A stretch of DNA of 64,000 nucleotides from Membranipora membranacea (Eukaryota > Bryozoa > Gymnolaemata > Cheilostomatida > Membraniporidae), in NCBI GenBank assembly GCA_914767715.1, contig OU612074.1, forward strand, positions 9,892,062 through 9,956,061, written 5' to 3'. Made by a program: the position numbers and the translations under genes. The notes under the pieces are model-generated. The model was not told the origin of the DNA and searched no databases. It saw only the letters and a program-made list of their open reading frames with translations. Of this stretch, positions 25,168-37,429 are shown in pieces. Within the stretch, counting starts at the first letter, position 1. Every line of letters begins with the position of its first letter.

Positions 25168-25360
25168 ACAGAGGGTAGGCTGCCCCTAAGGAGGCATGCA
25201 AGTTTCCCGAAATCCTCGTACTGAGAGTGTGATACATCCTAGAAAACGAGAATGCATCCTGGAGAGGACCTCCCAATCATGAGTGTGCAGCAAGCTGCCA
25301 AAAACTGAACCGGGCAATAATCGCCTATTGGCAGTGACACTCTGATATATCAGTGCTTTC
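25168..25360. repeat. Dispersed ~190-bp repeat (GGCTGCCCCTAA family)
   Basis: Runs from GGCTGCCCCTAAGGAGG through GAATGCATCC and GGACCTCC to TTGGCAGTGACACT. Other copies are at 32207-32390 and 49970-50165. Identity unknown; possibly a short retroposon. Confidence 0.7.
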
Positions 25361-27084
25361 TCACCTAGCCAAATTTCAATACACTGCACTGCATGATTTC
25401 ACTGCAGTAAATCCAGAGATGGTCTGATTGTGAAGGACTCAATTCATTTTGTTTTTGACTAAGTTTTCGGCAATTTTTCATCATTACGTCTCCAGCAGCA
25501 CAACATACAACATGTGAAATCTGGACGAGAAGTATTGTAAAATCAGAATTATTCTGGTACTTCTCTGACATTATATATTATTCTGAATTATATGAATAAT
25601 ATTTTATATCTCAATACTTATACTCAGCTGCCCTTACATAAGCAGCAACCACTAAATAGCCTCTCCTTGGATGGAGCAATCAAGGTAAATTTACATTTTA
25701 TCATTTTGTTGTTATATATTTCACAATCCAGGAATAACCTGTTTTTATTTGTAATTTGCGTAATTAGATTTAGAATAATTTGCACTAATTTTGAGCCATT
25801 GTTATCTAATGTTTAGTCTTCAAATTGTTTTACAGCTGTGCTGTTCTCAAGATTAATTTGTTTTACATGACTCATTTTATATCAAAATTCTCAAAACCTT
25901 TACAAAAATGTTATATGTTAACGTTATTATTTTAGTTTCACGGTGTTATCGTGGATAGTGAGAATCCAATAAAAGAATTTATGCCACATAGCATCAGTAA
26001 AAACTAAAGCACTTCGATTAATCCAAGAGAGCCGCTACAATTAGTAAAAAGCAATTCTGAAGTCTAGGGATAAATATGAATGAAAAGAGACTGATGATAT
26101 GATTTGAGATGTACATTTGAGTTGGTGTGGCCTAAAATAGTCTTTGTCTGTTACCTCAAACCTTACCAATACCAGCCTGAATTCAACAGCAAAAGACCTT
26201 GCTGATTCTTAACAATATAGGTAGTGGCAGTGAACGGTATTGACCGCCATGAAGAACAATCCTTTCTATAAGTCAACTGTACACAAGTTTGTAAGACAGA
26301 ACGGAATTGTTGTGATGAATTGCTACTAAAAGTGTCTCCTCATCTGTAAACAAGTCGAATACTTGTGATTTTTTTCCTAATCTGTCCTTGAACTTCCTCA
26401 ACTTCTCGCCTAAATTGAAAAAAGAATTAACATCAAACTCAAATTGATCTATACAAATTAAATTTTCAACTTAAAAAGCTCTTCCAAGTGATGATCAGGT
26501 ATACCATTTCAACATTAATTAATTTATTATTATGTTTTTTCGGAGTAATCTCCCTTGATTATTTACAGCTGAGACCATACTTTTGCAAAGTTTTATATAA
26601 GCCATAAAGGAAGCAGATGAGACCTTTTGCTGCAAAGACTCCTTTGTTTCAGCTAACTACAATTGATTTACATATTCAGTAATCCAAAAAATTTACCTTT
26701 ATGCTGAAATAAAAAAGTATCCAAATATCTTAATTTTTAATACAATTAAAATTAAATGACAATATATTAAAATATCAAAGCTTGATCAATCAGAATGAAA
26801 TTCAGTGTAAGGAAGGAAAAGGTCTCAAAATAAACAGCTAAATCTGTTTCACAAAAAAGTTCTTTATATGTATTAAGTTATTGTATTAAATATAGAATTG
26901 TTTTGTATTACAATTACATTAAATATTTATATGCTATTCTGAATTCCTTTTCTGCAATCAATATTTTCAGGTTGGATTTATATAATATTCAAAATTCAAA
27001 GCTTGAATATTATTATTTCTCTTTATTTTAATGATATATATATTATATTATATAATATAATAAATATCAAATTATATTCGCAGT

Positions 27085-29795
27085 AAATGAAATGATTTAC
27101 CCCAAAATAGGTGAAAAGACTATATAGTTAATGGGGCTTATTTGACCCTTACATTGTCATTGGGGAAATTAGATAATAATAACCTATACCAGATGATTAT
27201 AAAAACAAGATTGAATTCTCAACCTATTTTATATTGTCTTCAGTGTTATTGTGTGAGACATGACAGCATTCGATAATAGGGCTAATTTGACAATGCCAGA
27301 ATTTATTCCTACTAGAAGACTGTGGAATACTAGAGTTCATGTGTCCTCAGTTCACGCAAAGCATCGTTCATGTCACGATGTTAATATCAATATCTTTGTT
27401 AGGATTTTTGCTGTCATTCCACAAACATGTAAACGAAATAGTTGGCATGTTCCACTGCAAATAATTCGCAATTCCAACCTTTGTCTTGGCATTGTGTGAC
27501 CAGATCTTCGTATCTTGTCAGTTTTCTCTCATGCGCGTATGAGAGATTTTCTTCCCAAGGCACCGTCAATTCCATCAGCATTAGTGCTTTTTCTTTGTCA
27601 GACCAAACAATTAAGTCTGGTCTTTGGTTCGTGATCACAGTATGCTGTGGAATGCTGAGCTGCTCTTTAAGGTCTCATCTCACCTGCCATTCTCCGCTGT
27701 TCATCAATCCCTTTTTGCGCAAAATCTTTTCACGCGCTTCACCACCAGCATTAGCATATTCACACTTCTCCGTGACATATTTACACAACACTTTCAGGAC
27801 TTGATTATGCCTATACGTGTATCTTCCCAGGCTCTGTTGGCAATTCGACAGTATATGTCGAAGTGTGCCCTTAGCCGAGCACTCGGCGCATTTCGAGTTC
27901 TCGGTCAAATTCCAGCTTTCCAGGTTTGCCGGGGTCGGTAGTTGATCATAAGCTGCACCAACCAGAAAGCTGATCTTTTGTGGCTCCATCGACCACAATT
28001 CTGTCCATTTGAGCTGACGCTGCTCAAGAGACTCCCAACCTGTCCACCTGCCTTGTTGGGCTTGGCCTACAGCTTGTGTCTGGCGGCGCTCCTCTTCCAT
28101 CTTGCGCACCTCATCAACTACCATCTCCCGTCTAACCTTTGGGCTTTCCTTTAAGAACCACCGGTTTGCTTCTCAGCCGATGCCATGACGTGCAGTTGTC
28201 ACAGCACCCACAATCTCACTTATCTCCAGTCAAGATTTGACATCTCTGACAGTCTCTGTGATAGACCATTTTTTACCAGTGTCAAGTGTTGGAGCACATT
28301 CCCTTATCACCTGGTCTGGTGACTCGTTCAACATCATATTCAGTCTCACCTTTGATGTTTTGTACTCTTCCACAAGCGATTTCATAGGTAGTGAAAGAGT
28401 AAACAAACTGGCATACAGTGCATTAGTGTTGAAGCTCCTTGGAACTCCGAGCCACTTACACATGTGCTTGTTGATCATTTGCTCCATTCTCTCAACTGGT
28501 GTTAGCGGAATATCATAAACTGTCAGAGGCCACAGAATTCGAGGCATGAGTGCAAAGTTGAGAATCCAGGCTTTGTATTTACCAGACAGACCACATTTTT
28601 CAATCGCGTCCAGCCCTGTAATGAGTTGCTTTTTCACCTCGTTTCCACGAAACCTGTCTGTGATCGGTAAACTATACCATCTTACTAAGCTCTTCACAGG
28701 CTGCTCTGCAAGCGTAGGTATATGCTCTGTTCCTATGAAGTAGGTATTTGGTACAGGTTTGCCTGTACAAAAGCTTAGAGCTTCTACTACTACTACTGGT
28801 AGTAGTAGTAGTAGTACTAGTAGTTGTAGTTCTACTACCTCCTCCAGTGGCTGTTGTTGTTGTGTTCTTCTTCCTCTTCTTGTTGGTTACTTCTATTGCA
28901 CTGTCTCTGTATCCTCCCAATAAGTCACTATCATCTCCACATCACTATCATCACTGAGTGTCATCAGTCTCATGCTGTTTCTCTTTCATTTTAGTTTTAG
29001 GCTTGTTGGTGGCCATGTGATGTTTGAATCAAATAATGATGTACATGTAGTTTGTTCTGCACACGCTTGACTTTGTGATCAAAGAAATTTCATTCTGCTG
29101 TTTGAGGTTTGAAACATGGTGGTAGGAGGTGAATACTCATAATTTATAGTAAGTAGCAACTTCTTACCTGCATAGCATATGGACACAGCCTAACAGTTTT
29201 AGAGGCCACTCTTTGTCTATTTGTTTTTCAATATGATAGCCCAAGTCATAATATTAGCACACAATTAATAATTAACAATTTTATCACTTGTTACACATAC
29301 TGACTCTCGTGATCTGACTGGGCATGTAGATGTAGGTGTCGTAAGGCTAAGTATGCATCATGCGTGACTTGAATTTGCGCATGTGCAAGAACAATGAGTT
29401 TAGTTTGGGTTCTGATTGCAACTTTGGTAAGGGAGAATGGGATACCCCCTGCATAAACTGTCAATCGAAATCAGCTAATAATGACAAGAGAGGATAACTA
29501 TTAATAACAAATCCGCATGCTTTGGGGAATATGTCACCAGAGCAGGTAGCCAATCAGATGGCTTCGGAATTCCGAGACACAATATATTTTTTTTTCTATG
29601 CACTAGGTCTTATTTGACCGCCCTATTTAACGGGCCCCCTTAAGCTCGGGTCGCTTGTGTGAGGTAGTACCCTATACCCTTGCCCGCCGTTGCCGGCTAC
29701 TCTTTTTTCGAAAATTTAGGAAATCCTCTTGGCACTAAAATTAGGGGTCAAAATCCGAGCATACTCGGATTTCATCCGAGTAGTTGAGAACCCTG
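27085..29795 (-). mobile_element. Decayed RLE-type non-LTR retrotransposon, copy B
   Basis: Counterpart of the copy A element inside the second duplication unit, with the same inferred ends and the same leader, triplet tract and truncated coding part. Confidence 0.65.
27414..28781 (-). pseudogene. RT C-terminal/RLE endonuclease remnant, copy B
   Basis: It shares the TGA stop of copy A (before the RPD motif). It has two further in-frame stops that copy A lacks: TGA for Trp in the GIGWEANRW region (~28175) and TGA for Arg after DVKS (~28229). The CCHC and RPD...E motifs are still readable. It was therefore already dead at duplication and has decayed since. Confidence 0.8.
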
Positions 29796-32206
29796 AGCTG
29801 AGTTCAGAAAAGAGTTCAGCGAGGTCCTAAAGGATTCAAAAATAGAGGACTGGGTCACTCCTCACTCCTCACTCATTGAGGCGATGTGGTGCTACCTGGG
29901 CTAGCATTCAGGGCTGGTCTGACTCAAGAATAATATCCTTTGGCAGGTGGTCATCTGATGCCTCAAGAAATGTATTTTGATAAACTAAGGTGCAGTTTTG
30001 GCGAAACAATTGTCCTGAGCTTGCTATGTATGCCTTGCTCAGAACAATTGGTTTGGTGTTCATTTGTTCGTCAATTCTGCACCAGATTTAACAACATCTA
30101 ATACCCTGGCAAATATCCTGCCTGCCAAACAACATATACAGTGGCGCTGATGGTCATTTTCGGTTACAAATGCGTGAAGGGCCCCATATAGATATTGGTA
30201 CAAAAAGATTTTTTTCTGCCCTTATAACACTCTCCTTGTCTTGGCAATCAAGCTCAAGACTTGACAATAATACCCAGGTCAACTAGAATGAGAAGTTGCC
30301 CTCCCTCAACAAACAAAGGAAAACCTAACGGTAAGGAAAACTTAGAACTATTGTTAAAAGCCAATGATGGGTTTTTATGTTATTCACATCGTTCCTTCAA
30401 ACAGGAAACTGGTCAGCATGCCAGTATTGAAAGAAAAAAGTCTGCTCAAATTCCCCTCCCACCTCCCTTTCACTAACCTATGTCGTACATTATTGAAATT
30501 CTAACAATTTCGTGGTGATGGTGTTCATTTGTTCATCAATTCTGCACCAGATTTAACAACATCTAAGCAACACATGTCTGCCAAACAACATATACAGTGG
30601 CGTTGATCGTCACTTTCGGTTACAAAAGCGTGAAGCACCCCATACTTTTTTCCCATAATCTGTTACATTATAAGAAAGAAAAAATATTATACAGTAGAGG
30701 CTGCCAAGTTTCCTTCTCATCTTAGTCTGTTTGTTGACATTGATAACTGTTTATGCTGCCCTTTCCTACTTGGATAATTACTGTGCCGACTAATTTGTGG
30801 ACTTGATGACATAAGGGCCATCAAATACGTACTCGCTGTCTCACTGTTTCTAAGATTAAATGACACAGCAGCTTTCTAAAGATGTATAGAAAACCTCTAA
30901 ATGACAACCTGTTTTATATTGACGACCCCTCTTATAATGGTCACCCCTCCTATAGTGGCGACCCTCCTACAGTTGTTTATGTTTTACATCCCATTATGTT
31001 TGTTCGGTCTAGTGTTTCATCCACCATAACTCAAAACCTTGTTTTTCTGTTTTATAGATGTACATTGCGGCCTCCAGTTCATATACCATAATTAAACTCA
31101 CATAAAAACTAACAACCTAACCACTCACAACAAACAACATAAACAACAGTGGTGACCCCAGGGGTTTTCCCTGGCCACTCCCTTTCTGAAACTCACAAAA
31201 CTCAGATCACCCTCAACCATCAACTCTTGCAAATCATCCAAAACACAAACTACGGCAAATCTAATAATCACAACACTGACAGATGGAGCTCTCATCCTTC
31301 TAACATCAACAATATGTTCTACCAGTAATAATCAAAATTGCCATGGGATCTTTGAGAACTAGGGGTGTCAATAAACTGTCCATATAATGCAAAACAAGAC
31401 AAAGCCTGACCTCATATGGCCTACTACTGTAACCGGTCCAATGGAGTTTCGATACAGTTCATTTGATGAGGCATTGGATGAGCTTTGATATACCATAAGT
31501 GTATCAGCACGCCATTTCTAGAACATACAGCCTACTCTGTAGCTAGCAGCCAACGTAACATCATACTTGGTTGTTTTGTTGGTGAGCTGCAGACTCGGCA
31601 AAGATATGCAGTCTTAAATTATTGCATAGTTTTCATCATGCAAAGTCATTTCTGATAAATTATTTAGTTTCAACAAATTAAATTTCCTCACACACAGTAA
31701 TTAGCTGTTGGTAGCGTAAAACTGAGAGTGAGTTGCCAAGGAGTCTATCACAAGCTGATCAAAAACCTAAGAACTTAAAAGAAGCAACCCGTAACAGAGC
31801 TGATAATACCGCCAAGTAGGTAATGGCTTGTCACTAACAACTAGAAAAGAGGTCCCACTATAGTGCTTTAGAATCACATGCCTGTTTCATCAACTGCTGG
31901 TGAATAGCGAGCAAACTTAGCACCCAAATTTCCTCAACACCGATTCCCCCTCATCTAGAGAATGTGCTAAATCATTGATAATCTGATGATATTATTGTGT
32001 AGTTTGTGCCATTGTCATTGCAATGGAATATAAATTTGCGCAGCCTGATTATCGCTATGTCACATTGAGGTGTTAAAGACTCTTTGTATGCATTGGTTTC
32101 AGTGAACCTTTGTAAAGGTGGTATCATTTCTTTACAGATATGGTTTCAATTTCTCTTTTAGTGTGAGTGACAAGTCTCTCTCTCACATACGGCCCTGTTT
32201 ATGACA

Positions 32207-32397
32207 TAACAGAGGGTTGGCTGCCCCTAAGGAGGCACGCAAGTTGCCCGAAATCCTCGTACTGAGAGTGTGATACATCCTGGATGCATCCTGGAGAGGA
32301 CCTCCCAAGCATGAGTGTGCAGCAAGCTGCCAAAAACTGAATCAGGCAATTATCGCCTATTGGCAGTGACACTTTGATATATCAGTGCTTTCTGACC
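32207..32397. repeat. Second copy of the GGCTGCCCCTAA repeat
   Basis: Same family as 25168-25360, at the end of copy B; a short stretch (about 14 nt, around GAAAACGAGAATGCATCC) is missing. Confidence 0.7.
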
Positions 32398-32402
32398 TAG
32401 CC

Positions 32403-33985
32403 TGATTATTATATTGATATTACTATCGTTACGAAAGGTTGTTGAGCTAGTGTTAAGGCTTGCTGTTATGTTGTAGAACGCTGCGTTGCTGAGATGGAGA
32501 TTTGGTGTTCATAAGAGACATGCACATGTCATTGGGCTCAATCCAGTATTCCTCTGGGAAACAGAGCTGATAATAAATACAGTAATAAATTGAGCATTTG
32601 TTCTTTGGAGTTGTCTTATTGAAGAATGAGAAAAAACTATGAAATTTTCAAGCTTTGATAGCAACACAGGTTCTTTTGCCTGTCAATCAGTCAGCTTGGT
32701 TTGCTTGGTTCATGTTTACAGCTGATATCACTGAAGCTGCGTGCATGCTTTCTAGTATCAGTCATAATAAAATATAGACGCTCGTGATGACGATGCAGTA
32801 TTCTCACCAGAAATGTTGGTACAGACAGTGACAAAAGTCTTCGAAGCAGCCTCATTAAAATACACTACAAATCTTGTTCTCACTTCGAATTTAGATGGCT
32901 AGTTCAATAAATGACTATTCATCTGAGCCTTAGTAACCTCCGTGATAGAAAGACTTGCAGTAGGTTCAACTAGCAGCTCTGCAGATGCTACTACAGTAAA
33001 CCTATTTTTTTGCTCTTAAGGTAAAAATATGGGAGTCCACAATGTCAAATAATATTAATTTTGTTCAGGAGTTGTCCTCTTAATGTCACTGAACAGACAA
33101 CTCCTGATACAAACAAATAATTCCCAGAATAATGAAAAGACTAAGAACAGACTGCAATCAGGCCCAGAAATCGCTTCTCATTTGAGGCAACCAATAACTT
33201 GCCACCCATGCTTCAGGACGTGGCGTCTGATATGGTCACCTGATTTTAATCGACCATTGGATCAACAATAGATTTACTTTCAACTATGATTAACCCAAAT
33301 ATCAATAATGATATTTGACAAGAAGAATTGAAAGTTTTCAACCAATAGACATGATGATGAATGAAGTACAATTTTTTTGCAAGATCTACAATGATGTCGG
33401 CCACTTGTACTTTTAAAAATCCTCATCGACAGGTTCATACCAGCTCTCATACTAAAGATTCTGGCTGATCACAGGCGATATAACAGTATTATTTTATCAG
33501 TTGTTTTTACTAAGTACATGGGGCGATATACGCTAAACTTGACATCCCAGTGATATAAATGTATTGTGTTACAGTTTTAATTGGATTTCAATAAACATAA
33601 CAAACAGCAACTAAATGACATACACATATACACACACATACACTACATATGACTTTTCAAATCATGTAAAACCCTGCTGTTCAGTGTGACGATTAACTAA
33701 ACTGAAAGCTCATGTCACAATTGCAAGCATGATGCAATGTCTGCATAATTATAAATATCTCAAAGAACAAGTCGATCATCGCATGATGCATGAAGAAACG
33801 TATGAAAACACATTATTAGGTATAAAATGAAGCAAAGCATGATGGCCTCCAATTCGCAGCTAAAATACACCAATCATATATACTTTTAGGAAAAATATTA
33901 GAATGAGAAGAGAAAAGCTTCTGTGTTCCACAATTTGTCATATGCTTTGTTCAGTCGGAGTCTCCTGGTGTTGGTGAGTAAATTT
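32403..33985. other. No gene seen
   Basis: Unique-looking intergenic sequence. A 62-codon frame at 33083-33271 has no recognisable features. Small CACA/CATA runs occur at 33625-33650. Confidence 0.4.
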
Positions 33986-33991
33986 TGCTTG

Positions 33992-34471
33992 TCAGCGGCA
34001 GAATTTTCCCTTAAGGCATCCTGCTCCATATCCAATACCACCTCCCGCACTGCCAACGACTACTGCTCCTCCAACTACTCCTGCTGCGACCCCGAGAGGT
34101 CCTGTAGCTGGTCCAATACATGCTACTTCTATAGCTCCGGTCATTACTAATGCTCCTGCTGCTCCTCCTCCTAGCATCCCTACAATGGCTCCTCCAAATG
34201 CAGACTGCTTTGCCTCCTCTGCAATCATTTTTTCCTTCAATTTCTTGATATTTACCCGGTCTTCTTCCCTGTCCTTTTCTAGTTGCTTTACTTTATTTTT
34301 GTCTTCTTCCCTGTCCTTTTCAAGTTGCTTTATTTTATTTTTGTCTTCTTCCCTGTCCTTTTCAAGTTTTTCAATACGCTCTATCAATGAGAGGAGCTGT
34401 CTGCTGCTGTCTTCGTAGCCTCCTTTATAGTCCTCACCAACAACCTGCATCGGAATTGTAAATTGTGCCAT
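33992..34471 (-). CDS. Coiled-coil protein with glycine-rich hydrophobic tail
   Basis: 159 codons from ATG 34471 (MAQFTIPMQVVGEDYKGGYE) to the stop at 33992. I chose this ATG because a possible acceptor (CTATGTTTGTCAG, ending 34485) lies just upstream; an in-frame ATG at 34498 would add nine residues. Residues ~35-85 are a highly charged coiled coil containing three 14-residue repeats (QLEKDREEDKNKIK type). Residues ~95-150 are Gly/Ala/Val-rich and hydrophobic with small-residue spacing like a glycine zipper (GGAIVGMLGGGAAGAL, VGGAVVVGSAGGGIGYG), ending CLKGKFCR. Such a tail can insert into membranes or oligomerise (inference). No family is recognised and no signal peptide is seen. TATA box and poly(A) signal were not located. 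Confidence 0.6.
   Translation of the reverse strand: MAQFTIPMQVVGEDYKGGYEDSSRQLLSLIERIEKLEKDREEDKNKIKQLEKDREEDKNKVKQLEKDREEDRVNIKKLKEKMIAEEAKQSAFGGAIVGMLGGGAAGALVMTGAIEVACIGPATGPLGVAAGVVGGAVVVGSAGGGIGYGAGCLKGKFCR
34252..34377 (-). repeat. 42-bp coding tandem repeat, three units
   Basis: TTGTCTTCTTCCCTGTCCTT recurs every 42 bp on the plus strand, corresponding to the 14-residue coiled-coil repeats of the minus-strand gene. Confidence 0.9.
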
Positions 34472-34499
34472 CCTGATTATGAGTAACCTGACAAACATA

Positions 34500-36120
34500 G
34501 ATTATAGGACATAATTATCAATTATTGTCCTCCAAACTTAAATCAGTATGCTGATGTTTGTCTTAGACTAATGTGATACTTATCCTTCTATATCTGAAGA
34601 AGGCAAAATATTCATGCACCATTAGCAAAATTATAAATAATGTTGAATGGTCAGTAGACCCTGGATCTTAGCGATGTAATATTGCAGCTTGTATCAATTA
34701 GTAAATGACATTGCTAAGCAGTGAAAACAAATTTCCTTCACTATTTGATGATACGAGTATCCACTTAACCATTTACCTCATAAATTATGACCATGATCTC
34801 AATTGGTGCGCGTTTGACAGAGAAGCAGTAACTTCAAGCTTGACAAAGAGTGACATTAAAAATATAATAATTATTATATAATACAATATTCTGTTCCCTT
34901 TTTATAATATCGACATTTCGAAGAGTTATTCTAATAATCTAGCTATACTAGTAATTCACACCGATTCGTTTTATAATTCTTAGATTTTTTTGGTCTTATG
35001 AGCTGACACCACACCCTATGCAGGTAAAAATATCGAGGCAGATGGTGTCCAAGATTGATACTGCAGCATAAGAGAAGAGGATTAAAGGGTTAAATTTGTA
35101 TTGAGCTGTAGGCTGATTAAATACTCTACGAGTATAGCCTTTGTTTCATTACTCACCTCTTGCAACGAATAACTCCAAAGTAAGCTCAGATACTATACTT
35201 GTGGTACCACCGAGAGCTAAATTAAGAGTGACTCTGCTCAAATTTGAAGATATCACAGCGCCGCAATTTTAATATGTACTGTAAAACTCTGAAACACTGC
35301 CTACATTATAGCTGCATGTGAACCAAATATTCACTGATAGCATTAATTCACGATACTATTGTCCATTCACGATATCCGCTAAAGCCATGTAGTTGCGTTG
35401 TTACTATGTTGTTATGTTGTTGTTATTATGTTGTTGTTATTATGAGAAGGGAATAATTCATAGGGTGATCACCGATCAAAGCTATTTGGCATTTCTATGT
35501 TTTCATCATAGCCTAGCCAAAATTCTTTCCCTGGTTTTTGTCACGTCTCACTGTTTCTTGCTCATTTTATGTCATATGAATCACTTTTATTTTGCCATGT
35601 TTGGCACTTGTTTGGCACTAGTTTGTTGAGTGGAAATTGATATATTTTCCTACTGTTTGATGGTATCTAAGGGTAAGCAGTCTAACTGAATAATAATTAA
35701 ATTGATATGATTGACAAAAAGGAGCACCAATTGTGTAAATTCATTTTCATGATTAGTAATTTGTGCAATTTTAGTTGTTATTATGAGAAGGGAACAATTC
35801 ATAGGGTGATCACCGATCAAAGCTATTTCATGGCTCATGATACGCCTATTTTTCTGGTCCATCATTCGATAGGTTTTCTCTCTTACTCTCACTGAGTAAG
35901 ATTTCAGTTTTGACTCAGCATTGCGGCAACGTTCAATTCTTAAGATGCATAATCCACCTGATTATTAGTCTTTGAAAACCTGAAGAATCAATCACCATGA
36001 TCCCATGTTGCGATTTCGTAAAGATTTCAGGAGTAATCGCCCCATGGAAATGAGATTAAAGTCACTTTCAGATTTTTACGAATGACCTTTTTTACGCGAA
36101 TAATCATCCCATGTTGATTC
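34500..36120. other. Intergenic with fragments of dispersed repeats
   Basis: GAGAAGGGAA then AATTCATAGGGTGATCACCG occurs at 35442 and 35781. A 127-bp block from GGCATTTCTATG to TTGGCACTTGTTT at 35487-35613 recurs at 36962-37088. No gene is seen. Confidence 0.5.
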
Positions 36121-36129
36121 GCTCCAAAT

Positions 36130-36330
36130 CCTAATTGGCGCGTTGCTGAATGGTTTGCGCCCTTGCACACAATAACTTTAAAGGGATTAGACGCGGGAGA
36201 TCGGGTTTAGGCTGCGGCAGATGTTTTTCATGTTTTTTCCATCATTGGAATGGTTAGCATCCATAATTCAAAATTAGCGTAAACCACAAATTCGAAGCAT
36301 GGGACCATAGTGAATGGCTTTATCAGTTTG
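36130..36330 (+). mobile_element. tRNA-derived SINE, family 1
   Basis: GGCGCGTTGCTGAATGGTTT resembles a tRNA start with A box; GATCGGGTTTAGGCTGCGGC sits at the B-box place. The body through GATGTTTTTCA and CATAGTGAATG matches 39195-39345. Confidence 0.5.
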
Positions 36331-36592
36331 CATGAAATTTTTTTAGTTAGCTTGGATGTTATAGTATAAAACTATATAGATTGTTCAGGCTGTACAACTA
36401 GGCTGGACTGCAAAATTTGATGGCTGAGCTAAACAACTAGCCTTGAGGTCATGACAGGATGTAATGCCTTTACGACTACATTAGATGGCATCGGCAAGGG
36501 TGGAGCGCAAGGCTGAACAACTACGCTGGACAACAAGGCCAGACGGCCAAGGTTAAGCATGCGCGGCAGAGCGGCAGAACCATATATCGTTG

Positions 36593-37428
36593 AAATGAAA
36601 TGATTTACCCCAAAATAGGTGAACAGACTATAGGTAATGGGGCTTAATTTACCCTTACATTGTCATGGGGGAAATTAGATAATAATCTATACCAGATGAT
36701 TATAAAAACAAGATTGAATTTTCAACCTATTTTATATTGTCTTCAGTGTTATTGTGTGAGACATGACAGCATTTGATAATGCCAGAAGTTATTCCTACTA
36801 GAAGACTGTGTAATACTAGAATTCATGTTTCCTCGGTTCATGCAAAGCATCGTTCATGTCAGGATGTTGATATCAATTTCTTTGTTTGGATTTTTGCTGT
36901 CATTCCACAAACATGTAAGTGAAATAGTTGGTATGTTTTTAAGATGTGCGGTGAAAAAGTTGGCATTTCTATGTATTCATCATGGCCTAGCCAAAATTCT
37001 TTCCCTGGTTTTTGTCACGTCTCACTGTTTCTTGCTCATTTTATGTCATATGAATCACATTTATTTTGACATGTTTGGCACTTGTTTAAGACCAACTACT
37101 TTTTTTAAAAATCTAAGCCTGAAAACATATTCAGACTATCTAGCGAGTACAATAAAATGTTTTATATTTAGCTGTGAGTGATAAGACAACAGGTTGAGAA
37201 GGATAAATTACACCATACTGACTCTCGTGATCTGACTGGGCATGTAGATCACTGATAAACTAGGCTATCATTACCACAAAGAAAGTGTCGTAAGGCTAAG
37301 TATGCATCATGCGTGACTTGAATTTGCGCATGTGCAAGAGCAATGAGTTTAGTTTGGGTTCTGAATGCAACTTTGGAAAGGGGAAATGGGATATCCCCTG
37401 CATAAAATCCGAGTAGTTGAGAACCCTG
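36593..37428 (-). mobile_element. Third, internally deleted copy of the RLE element
   Basis: 36593-36930 matches 19969-20330, and ~37215-37428 matches the other end of the element (22170-22380, then 22695-22713). The coding part is lost and a foreign 127-bp repeat (36962-37088) sits in the middle. It defines the ends of the family. Confidence 0.7.
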
Positions 37429-37429
37429 C

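Larger units (their letters stand above)
18253..25368 (+). repeat. Segmental tandem duplication, copy A (~7.1 kb)
   Basis: Matches 25369-32400 along its whole length, about 97-98% by eye, head to tail. The start CCAAATTTCAATACACTG at 18253 recurs at 25369 directly after the copy A end (TGCTTTCTCACCTAG); copy B ends with the same CCTAG at 32400. It carries a decayed RLE retrotransposon, a SINE tail and a dispersed repeat. Two small candidate exons occur in both copies, at 18512-18568 in A (reads LPLHKQQPLNSLSLDGAIK, followed by GTAAAT) and at 24017 behind a strong acceptor. Confidence 0.93.
25369..32400 (+). repeat. Segmental tandem duplication, copy B (~7.0 kb)
   Basis: Offset to copy A is 7116 bp up to ~22.2 kb, then falls to 7041. 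Part of the change is two losses in B: ~42 bp after GGGCATGTAGAT near 29330 and a stretch after GGGCCCCATA near 30185. Homopolymer length differences occur elsewhere. Confidence 0.93.
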
